NCBI GenBank assembly: GCA_020054495.1
Contig: JAHWGK010000014.1
Coordinates: 1 to 55,087 of the forward strand
DNA length: 55,087 nt
Direction: 5' to 3'
DNA from: Thermoplasmata archaeon
GTDB taxonomy: Archaea; Thermoplasmatota; E2; DHVEG-1
The notes beneath the pieces were generated by a model, which was given only the letters and a program-made list of their open reading frames with translations, was not told the DNA's origin and made no database searches. Shown here one piece after another: positions 43,369 through 51,265 of the stretch; position 1 is the first letter of the stretch; each line of letters opens with the position of its first letter. The position numbers and the translations under genes are program-made.

Positions 43369-44070
43369 ATGACAAAAGAATTTAATAGAAACATGTTTGT
43401 AATGCTAGTAGCAATAATGGTAGGTGTTATTATTATAACATTTTTTATAGCAGATATTGTAAACCGTTCAAAGTTAGAAACCTTAACAACACATTACGAA
43501 GAGGAAATTACGACTGTAAAAGGTAAGAGTGAAAATTTTACTAGTCATTTTCTTAGATCATCAGTAATATTAGATCAAGCAAGAGAAGACAGAGCATTCG
43601 GGAACTATCATTTTGATTTAGCGTTTTTATGGTATAATAGTATCTTATCTGAAAAAAATATTACACTATTTGGTTTGTATAAAGTTAGAGGAATTGATAA
43701 CTGTACAAATGCAATGCCGATTTATTATTATTCACATTTAAACTTTGAAGAAGCTAAGACTTATTTTAATGATACTAAAGCCTATACAGATGTAGAAAAA
43801 TATCGTAATATACTAGATATTTATATTGATTTAACAGGTTCTGGCTCAAGGTTGACTATGCTTAGATATAACGCAAGTAAATATCTAATGTATCTACTTG
43901 AAAATCTAACTTTTAATGAGGAAAGCAACGGCGTTATTTTCTTGGTAAACGTAACTGGATTACTGGAATTATTTGAAGGAGCACTAGGTGCCTATCAAGA
44001 GGAATTAGAGATATATGAGGAATATCAAGACGAGGTTGATGAATACGAGTTCTTCGAGGAAGCTAGATAA
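43369..44070 (+). CDS. single-helix membrane protein at the end of the pilus operon
   Basis: A 233-residue protein with one N-terminal membrane helix (MFVMLVAIMVGVIIITFFIA). The extracytoplasmic part is helical, with several N-glycosylation-type sequons (NITL, NCTN) and an acidic C-terminus (YEEYQDEVDEYEFFEE). GAGGTGG lies ahead of the ATG. The form resembles minor pilus or secretion accessory proteins, but I recognise no family. Confidence 0.75.
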   Translation: MTKEFNRNMFVMLVAIMVGVIIITFFIADIVNRSKLETLTTHYEEEITTVKGKSENFTSHFLRSSVILDQAREDRAFGNYHFDLAFLWYNSILSEKNITLFGLYKVRGIDNCTNAMPIYYYSHLNFEEAKTYFNDTKAYTDVEKYRNILDIYIDLTGSGSRLTMLRYNASKYLMYLLENLTFNEESNGVIFLVNVTGLLELFEGALGAYQEELEIYEEYQDEVDEYEFFEEAR

Positions 44071-44170
44071 AATAAATCCAATTTTTTTGTTTTTATGAAA
44101 AAAATAGTTGTATTTAGGAAAAAATTAAAGAAAGGGGTTTGTTTACCCTTCTTAAAAAATCTTATTATTT

Positions 44171-44243
44171 GCCCCGGTAGTGTAGTGGCCGATCATCCGA
44201 GCCTGTCGAGCTCGGGACTCGGGTTCAAATCCCGGCTGGGGCG
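44171..44243 (+). tRNA. tRNA-Asp (anticodon GTC)
   Basis: A 73-base tRNA. The acceptor GCCCCGG pairs with CTGGGGC (one G-T), with the G discriminator expected of tRNA-Asp. The anticodon stem CGAGC/GCTCG holds the loop CTGTCGA with anticodon GTC. The T-arm is TCGGG/CCCGG with loop TTCAAAT. CCA is not encoded. It lies between the pilus operon and the beta-helix/PKD gene. No duplicated 3' end was found around it. Confidence 0.95.
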
Positions 44244-44336
44244 TTTTATTAAATCTTTTTTACGTCAATCAATAAAGGACATATCTAAAGAAAAGTATAA
44301 GTCATCTACTTTGTTATTCAAAGGATGGTGGTAAGC

Positions 44337-46055
44337 ATGAGACGATGCATAATGAATATTGTAATAGTTATTATGATTCTAAATATAGTTACTGTATTAT
44401 TTCCTATTGAAACTTGTAATGCATCTGGAAAGACTCTTCATGTTGGTATTGGACAAACATATTCAAACATACAGGATGCAATTAATGCAGCTAATGAAAG
44501 TGATACGATATATGTTCATAGTGGAACCTACAATGAAAAACTGTCAATTGGTAAAACCATAACTTTGACAGGAGCTGGTATCGAAAACGTTAATATAGTT
44601 GGCAATGGTGACCATACTATTAAAGTAAATAAGAATGGCGTTCAAATCTCTGGATTTAAAATTGAAAATCCTGGTACTTATGGATGTGTTTTTTTAAACT
44701 CTGTGACAGATTGTTTTATCGCAAATAATTTTGTGAAAAATGGAGGCAATGGGGTATATCTTCTAAGTTCTAATAATAATACTATTAAAGACAATATTAT
44801 CGAATATAGCAATGTTGGAATATATTTATCAAACTCGGATACTAATACTATTAAAAGTAATAGTATCCAGAACAATGTCATGAGTGGGATTTTTCTTGCT
44901 TCAACTTCTTCTGATAATACTCTTTATTTAAATGATTTTTCAGATAATTATGATAGTAACGCTAGAGATTATGGATTAAATAGTTGGGAGTATGATTCTC
45001 AAGGAAATTATTGGGATGATTATAATGATTATGATAATAACAGCGATGGAATAGGAGATACTCCTTATATTATTGGAGGAGGTAGCAATAATCAGGATAA
45101 TTATCCACTTGGTGATTTTTTAAGTTCAAATTTGCAACCTGTTGCCTATATCGATTCAATAAGCCCTAATCCTGCATACCAAGGAGATACAGTTTATTTC
45201 AAGGGACATGGATCAGATGATGGTGAAATAGTAGCATGGGAATGGAAATCAGATGGTATCATCATCAGTAACTCTGAAGATTTTACGTTATCAAGTTTAT
45301 CATCAGGTTCACATTCAATTAGTTTTAGAGTTCAGGATAATGATGATAATTGGTCACCCTCTGTTGGAAGAACACTTGTAATAAATTCTCCAAATCAAAT
45401 TCCTGTTGCCTATATTTTGGAGCCAGTTATACCAATAACAAAATATTATGGGGAGAATATCACATTCCTTGGAGATTGGTCAGACGATGGAGAAATTGTA
45501 GAGTTTAGTTGGCGTTCTGATGTTGATGGCGATTTAAGTGAATCAATACAATTTACAAAAAAAGATCTAACAGTTGAGCAGCACACTATTTATTTCAGAG
45601 TTAGAGATGATGATGGCGAGTGGTCTTCGGAAGCTTCGATTGCTGTTACAATTTTATCAGACCCCTCGAATAATCCACCATTTGCAGATGCTGGGGGAGT
45701 TTATACAGGATATGTTAATCAGAGTATTATCTTTGATGGATCAAGTAGCTTCGATCCAGATACTGGAGACAATATTACTAGTTATCAATGGGATTTTGGT
45801 GATGGGTCAACCGGTGAAGGTGTATCTCCTCAGCATACTTATACGTCCGAGGGAAACTATACAGTTGAATTAACTCTAATTGATAGCTATACCGACAAAA
45901 CCAAGAGCACAACATATGTAAACATAAGCGTTCAAGTTGATGACCAAAATGGAAATAGTGGAGAAGAAAAAGGTATTCCGGGTTTTGAAACTATTTTTAT
46001 CATATTGGCAACAGCATTTATCCTGATATATACAAAAAGGAAAGTAAGATATTAA
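44337..46055 (+). CDS. exported beta-helix protein with PKD domains and PGF-type C-terminal anchor
   Basis: A 572-residue exported protein. After the signal (IVIVIMILNIVTVLFPI) comes an NosD-like beta-helix (about 30-265, SNIQDAINAANESDTIYVHS). Three PKD/Ig-like domains follow, beginning PVAYIDSISPNPAYQGDTVY, VAYILEPVIPITKYYGENIT and PFADAGGVYTGYVNQSIIFD. The end IPGFETIFIILATAFILIYT-KRK resembles PGF-CTERM sorting signals handled by archaeosortases. ATG 44337 has GGTGG five bases upstream and is preferred to ATG 44325. Likely a surface adhesin or carbohydrate-binding protein. Confidence 0.88.
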   Translation: MRRCIMNIVIVIMILNIVTVLFPIETCNASGKTLHVGIGQTYSNIQDAINAANESDTIYVHSGTYNEKLSIGKTITLTGAGIENVNIVGNGDHTIKVNKNGVQISGFKIENPGTYGCVFLNSVTDCFIANNFVKNGGNGVYLLSSNNNTIKDNIIEYSNVGIYLSNSDTNTIKSNSIQNNVMSGIFLASTSSDNTLYLNDFSDNYDSNARDYGLNSWEYDSQGNYWDDYNDYDNNSDGIGDTPYIIGGGSNNQDNYPLGDFLSSNLQPVAYIDSISPNPAYQGDTVYFKGHGSDDGEIVAWEWKSDGIIISNSEDFTLSSLSSGSHSISFRVQDNDDNWSPSVGRTLVINSPNQIPVAYILEPVIPITKYYGENITFLGDWSDDGEIVEFSWRSDVDGDLSESIQFTKKDLTVEQHTIYFRVRDDDGEWSSEASIAVTILSDPSNNPPFADAGGVYTGYVNQSIIFDGSSSFDPDTGDNITSYQWDFGDGSTGEGVSPQHTYTSEGNYTVELTLIDSYTDKTKSTTYVNISVQVDDQNGNSGEEKGIPGFETIFIILATAFILIYTKRKVRY

Positions 46056-46070
46056 GTGAATAATTGATGA

Positions 46071-47993
46071 TTAATATCCACCGAGTTTTAAACTCGGATC
46101 TCCAAATAGCTGATATTCTGTAATAACATAAACATCTGCAGGTCCTATCAAAGTATCTTCAATATATTTGGTAATAGATCCACTATGTGCTGCTCCAAGA
46201 GATTTAGCATTATTCTGGCCTATCTCATAGAAGAAATTCACATCTAATCCTCCACTTAAATCATCGGGTGGAATCGTACCAAGTCCATAGGCTGTGCAAC
46301 CAGTACTAGCAATTGCTCCACCTCTAGATTTAGTACATAATTTCCAACTGAAGCAAGATCTAACAGGACTTCCGTAAGTATGATATTTACTATCATGTAA
46401 AGAAGGAGAATCACCCATCGCTTTGATGAGCGTTACATTAAATAGACCATTATGGCAACCTCCAACAATCACAATCGGGAGTTTATTTCTGTTAGTAATC
46501 CAAGGGAAATGATAGTTCGTAATACCTCCAGTCCAGTTTCTATCAGTATTTGGGTAATGCGTATCCCACATAAGGGTATTTCCGTGTCCTTCGAGAAGCA
46601 CATATCCTGCACCTTTAGAAAATTCCTTTATAATATCTTTTGTTACAGGACGAGGTGCACCCTGACTATTTGATCCGAAAACTCTTACTGGATCTGTTAT
46701 AAGATCACCCATGTAATCTATTGATAAATTGCATACCCATTCTCCATCAGGTTGACCTTCATACCACCAGCCAGTCACACCACCTACGGCTATCATTCGA
46801 TTCATCCATGGTTTACCGAAAATAATACTAATAATTGATGGGCGTTCATAATTAATGATTTTTTTTACCATTGTTCTAACATCAGATTTGCTTCTGCATG
46901 GAAGTCTTCCGTAGTATACATCTGGGTATAAATCCAGATCATCTCCCTCATCACCGAAGATTCCATCCCCATCGCCATCCCAATCCTCAAATTCACCTTC
47001 TCCTTTATAGAGATCAGCATAGTATAAATCAGATATAAAGCCATTATCATCATAAGCGTTTGCATATCTAACAGGCATATACCAATCCTTACTTCCCTCG
47101 TTAATATTATCTTTATCGTTAGCATTGAAATATGACTTAAGACCACCTACTAATAATACATATGTTATATTCCACGTCTCTTTCGCATCTTTTATAAAAT
47201 ATTTTATCTGCTCAGGTTTATCTCTACCTTCATATTCTTCATAGATTGATTCAACAGTCTTAATTTTTGTAGATACATCCATTTTAACCTTATGAAAATA
47301 AAGAGGCAGAAGACTCAATTTAAATCTTTTAGGAGTAATAATTAACAATTCATATTCATCAGCAAAAGTTACCTGGTTTGATACTTCTTCATATGTTACT
47401 CGAATTTCAATACTGTCAACAGAATAAAGGGTGTTTTCTACAGGTGAATAACGTATAGGATAGGTGTCTACTTTTACAAAAATAACATCTACACCGTCAT
47501 TAAGGCCACTACCAATCTTGTAATCATACCAACTATTGGGATATAAATCTGAACTTGAATAGACGCTTTCATCCTCTATAGTTTTTTCTTCAATGGTTTT
47601 TTCTTCATTATCATTTTGAACAATTGTTTTTTCTAAAGAAATCCTTTTTATCGGTTGTGGTGAAGGTTGAATTTTTCCATCTATAGCATTACTTGCAATA
47701 TCTGAAAGTATGCATTCCACATTTTTGATCTTTGTTCCACGTGGAAATGTAAATGTTTTTGTATAAACAGGTAGCATTGGTTTTCCAGTAGATCTCAAAA
47801 ACGTGTTTGCCTCATCTATATTTACCGAAATATATTCTCCTATGTTTTCAATTGCCGCCTGAGAAAATGAAACATTATCCTCTTTTTCAGCTATTTTTAT
47901 AATGTTGTCATCATCGGTAGTTGTAGCAATCACATTTACAACTGTAAACAATAGTGATACTACAATAAATATAGGTAGTATTTTTATTCTCAT
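46071..47993 (-). CDS. gingipain-like cysteine peptidase (family C25)
   Basis: A 640-residue exported protein. The signal helix (ILPIFIVVSLLFTVVNVIA) is followed by a C25 propeptide-like region to about 210. The catalytic domain has a calcium-type DWDGDGDGIFGDEGDDLD loop (337-354), YYGRLPCRS, the His in LLEGHGN (His470) and the Cys in VGGCHNG (Cys513). The C-terminus LFGDPSLKLGGY is usual for the family. It should be an extracellular Lys/Arg-type or related endopeptidase; specificity cannot be told. The ATG at 47993 gives the best signal. It converges on the beta-helix/PKD gene. Confidence 0.9.
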   Translation of the reverse strand: MRIKILPIFIVVSLLFTVVNVIATTTDDDNIIKIAEKEDNVSFSQAAIENIGEYISVNIDEANTFLRSTGKPMLPVYTKTFTFPRGTKIKNVECILSDIASNAIDGKIQPSPQPIKRISLEKTIVQNDNEEKTIEEKTIEDESVYSSSDLYPNSWYDYKIGSGLNDGVDVIFVKVDTYPIRYSPVENTLYSVDSIEIRVTYEEVSNQVTFADEYELLIITPKRFKLSLLPLYFHKVKMDVSTKIKTVESIYEEYEGRDKPEQIKYFIKDAKETWNITYVLLVGGLKSYFNANDKDNINEGSKDWYMPVRYANAYDDNGFISDLYYADLYKGEGEFEDWDGDGDGIFGDEGDDLDLYPDVYYGRLPCRSKSDVRTMVKKIINYERPSIISIIFGKPWMNRMIAVGGVTGWWYEGQPDGEWVCNLSIDYMGDLITDPVRVFGSNSQGAPRPVTKDIIKEFSKGAGYVLLEGHGNTLMWDTHYPNTDRNWTGGITNYHFPWITNRNKLPIVIVGGCHNGLFNVTLIKAMGDSPSLHDSKYHTYGSPVRSCFSWKLCTKSRGGAIASTGCTAYGLGTIPPDDLSGGLDVNFFYEIGQNNAKSLGAAHSGSITKYIEDTLIGPADVYVITEYQLFGDPSLKLGGY

Positions 47994-48139
47994 AATTTTT
48001 GTTCCCCCAAGTTTATATTCCAATATAAATAACAGTAACAATACTATTTAAATATTTGTATACAATTGTTACTAAGATTTCTTACTTTTACCTTTAAAAA
48101 GAAAAAAAAGAGGAGTAGGTTGTGTCTCGTTTGTTTATC

Positions 48140-51100
48140 TTATCTATTTATATACAAGACTCTTGAAACTAGATCACTTGCTATTTCTGTGCCCTCTTTA
48201 TATGTGGTTGATGTTATTTTGTAGAAACCTGTTGGTATGTCAAAGCTTGCCGAGTATCCATCCGAGATGTCATTATCCCATATCGCGGTTTGTTTTCTAG
48301 TAAAAACTTTGGTTGCCACGAATTTCACTGAGTCAGTATCTTCTACCGTGGGAATATCAATATCTAATTTGTTGTCAATTGCTACTCCTAGCTTCAACGA
48401 TTCCGCTATAGATCTGAAATTAGATATAGTTTTTTGTTTACTACCGGGATTCCAGTTCTCAATATATACCCAATGCTCGACTATCCATGTTTGTCCTGAT
48501 TTATCATAAGCTTGAGCTCTTACCATAACATTGACACCTGCTGGATGAGGATTATTTGGTATATTTGGAAGAACACGAGATAACGGATCTTCATTACATT
48601 CCCATTCCCAAGGCGGTGTATAGTCCTTGAATGGAAGACCTGGCCGTTTTCCAAATGGCTCAATGTCAAATTCTACTCTGTCAAGTTCAGCATTTTCTGT
48701 GACATCTGCTCTAACCCAGAATGGTGTGTTTACTTTTTGTTCGTTTGCAGGCTCAGTCATTTCTACAAATGGAGGTTCTGCATCAATTTTTATGGTTCTA
48801 TAATTCCCTGGTTTAGTTCTATCTTCAACATTTCCTTCTTTGTCAACTGACCAGAAGTTTACCTCCCATATGTTCCACCAGTCATCATCGATAGTAACTA
48901 CAAGATATATTCCGCTTGCATCATTATACATCTGAGGGGAACCTCCATCTAATGTATAGTATGTTGCATCTATACCGCTCCCAGTATCCTCAGGGTAATC
49001 TACTGCTTTTAACCAAATAGTTACACTTTCACTAATGTACCAGTCGTTAAGACCTTTAACACCATCAACGTTTTCGACACTTGTAACAGGTGGTTCTAAA
49101 TCAATACCTTCATATAGAACAGTCCAGCTATCGAGTGTTGGAGTATAGGTTGGATTATTTCTTGTAAAGAAAGCTCTTAGTTTTATTTCAGGATACTGGG
49201 TAGGGTTTATCGAAGATAAATCTTGTCCACTTGAGATATCACCGAATCCTGGTATTACGTTATTATTATCATCAAGGATACTAAAAGTAATAGTCCCAGA
49301 TGAGTCCTCAAGGAATTGATGCCATTTTTCTAGATTTTCTGGAGCGATACCAATTGAAGTTACTTGTGCTTCTGAAATAAATTGTTTTTCTTGACCAAAT
49401 GAATAAGTTACTTCGTTTCCAGTTGGTATATTGAGATTGTGAGAATTACCTGCAGTATCTGGAAAATCATCAAACCAACTTGGTTCATACTCCCAGCGAA
49501 TGTCTTCCCAGACTACAAATATATTTGATCCATCAGTAGCCATGTTTGCCCAGTCAGCTTTTGCACTAGGACTAGCTGATAACTGGATTTCACCTCCTAG
49601 AATATTACCATCTGAATCCAACATTTGGCCATAAACATTTAAGCTACCATCAAAAGATACCAAAAATGCGCCAGATAGATATGGAACGATATCGGTTCTT
49701 ACAAAGCTACCGCTCTCAATCATGAATTGATTTACTTCAACGTTTCCTGAAGTATCATATATCTTGCCCCATATATTACCATGGTAATCTGGTGGAGACT
49801 GGCTTAGATCACCATCATTCCATGTAACAAGAAATACTTCTGAATCCTCATTAAATTCAACACATGGGAAATTATAATCAACATCATTATTTGGCCATCC
49901 GGAAGGTTGTGCAACTGTAAAAGTTGAAATTGTATTAAGATCCTTATTAAACAATCCTCCCTTTAATCTAAAGGGTCCTGTTTGAGCATCTATTCCTTCT
50001 TCCCAAACTATGAAGTATTGTTCGTTTCCTGGATCATAAGCAGCCCATGGTTCACACTGAGCATTTGCACTACCATCCAGTAATTTTTCATTACCAATAG
50101 GGCTACCACTAGTACTGTAGAGTCTGGCTCTAATATCATAATCGCCGCCTCCGTCACGTCCATCTTCCCATACAATCATAAATCTGCTGTTTTCAGTATC
50201 AAATTCAACATTTGGATCAGCTTGGCAATTATCCCAATTGCATACGTCAATGACAGAACCAAGTGATAAACCACTTCCACTTTTTTGTACTGTTCTTGCT
50301 TTGATGTCCATAGTTGTTATTGGCTGTGGGTTTAAAGGAGCATTTGTTGGTGCCCAGTGCTCCCATGCTACAAGCCATTTACCACCGCCATATGCAATAG
50401 AAGGATCTTCATTATGGTAATAGGTCCAACCATCATCTGTAAACACCTCTTTATCAAAGACAATTGGATCTTGGTTATCTGGTTCATAAATTGAAGCTCT
50501 TATTTCTTGTTTGAAACCTAGAAGTCCTTTTGCTGCCCAGTATGGCTGACCTTCCTCCCAGCAAACTAAAAACTTATTATCACCATAGCTTACATCAGCA
50601 TCCCAACATCCCTCTTCATCACCTTTGTATGATATTTGTTCATCATTAGCCCATTGTTCATTCCAATCTGTAAAAACATCTCCAAAATCACTTTCATCAT
50701 TAGCGTTTGGGTTTCCATAAAACATATACATATTTGAGTTGCCTTGATCAATTGACTCTATATACACCCAAAAACTTGCTGAATTTGAATCGTAATCCTC
50801 AAGCCAATATGGTAAAAAGGCAGATGGATAATCTTCATGTTTAAATCTAACATCGCCATAATCAAGTTTCATATCCGAATCATAAGCTACCTCAAAATTC
50901 ATTGCTAAATTTTCATAATTAGAACTACATGTAACAGTTATAGGTTTCATCCTGATCCATTCTGGATCCGTCCAAATTTCGAATGTATCCTTTATTTTTG
51001 CCTCTCCCCCAGAAACTAGATAGTTATAGGACTGACTAGAATCTATTAATTGTTCATTATTGAAGTCGTCTTTCCATTCATAATAGTTTTCATAAAAGGA

Positions 51101-51241
51101 AGCAATAGGCGGAGAAGGGTTTTCATCTTTAGAATTCAAACGGGTTTTTACCATTGTTGAAGTTGCTGAAGTTGCCAAAAATATGATAAAGATCGAAATC
51201 GCTACCAGCTTCACAAATTTTTTATTTGTTTTATTTTTCAT
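48140..51241 (-). CDS. large exported protein with DUF2341 and propeller-like repeats
   Basis: A 1033-residue exported protein. The signal is KLVAISIFIIFLATSATSTM. A DUF2341 domain lies at about 97-190 (SFWVYIESIDQGNSNMYMFY, GNPNANDES). Then come about seven repeats of the kind ENSRFMIVWEDGRDGGGDYD and DSEVFLVTWNDGD, spaced 60-70 residues, which suggests a beta-propeller. Further Ig-like segments (PPVTSVENVDGVKGLNDWYI and EPPFVEMTEPANEQKVN) occupy the rest. The start has GAGGTG upstream. It lies 24 bp after the 942-residue gene on the same strand. No anchor is seen at the C-terminus. Probably binds or degrades a surface polymer. Confidence 0.85.
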   Translation of the reverse strand: MKNKTNKKFVKLVAISIFIIFLATSATSTMVKTRLNSKDENPSPPIASFYENYYEWKDDFNNEQLIDSSQSYNYLVSGGEAKIKDTFEIWTDPEWIRMKPITVTCSSNYENLAMNFEVAYDSDMKLDYGDVRFKHEDYPSAFLPYWLEDYDSNSASFWVYIESIDQGNSNMYMFYGNPNANDESDFGDVFTDWNEQWANDEQISYKGDEEGCWDADVSYGDNKFLVCWEEGQPYWAAKGLLGFKQEIRASIYEPDNQDPIVFDKEVFTDDGWTYYHNEDPSIAYGGGKWLVAWEHWAPTNAPLNPQPITTMDIKARTVQKSGSGLSLGSVIDVCNWDNCQADPNVEFDTENSRFMIVWEDGRDGGGDYDIRARLYSTSGSPIGNEKLLDGSANAQCEPWAAYDPGNEQYFIVWEEGIDAQTGPFRLKGGLFNKDLNTISTFTVAQPSGWPNNDVDYNFPCVEFNEDSEVFLVTWNDGDLSQSPPDYHGNIWGKIYDTSGNVEVNQFMIESGSFVRTDIVPYLSGAFLVSFDGSLNVYGQMLDSDGNILGGEIQLSASPSAKADWANMATDGSNIFVVWEDIRWEYEPSWFDDFPDTAGNSHNLNIPTGNEVTYSFGQEKQFISEAQVTSIGIAPENLEKWHQFLEDSSGTITFSILDDNNNVIPGFGDISSGQDLSSINPTQYPEIKLRAFFTRNNPTYTPTLDSWTVLYEGIDLEPPVTSVENVDGVKGLNDWYISESVTIWLKAVDYPEDTGSGIDATYYTLDGGSPQMYNDASGIYLVVTIDDDWWNIWEVNFWSVDKEGNVEDRTKPGNYRTIKIDAEPPFVEMTEPANEQKVNTPFWVRADVTENAELDRVEFDIEPFGKRPGLPFKDYTPPWEWECNEDPLSRVLPNIPNNPHPAGVNVMVRAQAYDKSGQTWIVEHWVYIENWNPGSKQKTISNFRSIAESLKLGVAIDNKLDIDIPTVEDTDSVKFVATKVFTRKQTAIWDNDISDGYSASFDIPTGFYKITSTTYKEGTEIASDLVSRVLYINR

Positions 51242-51265
51242 CTTTTTTTCACCTCTTTATTTTCA

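Noticed and set aside
44095-44334. 79-codon frame running through tRNA-Asp
   Set aside because: Half of it is the tRNA gene read as protein; no support as a coding region.
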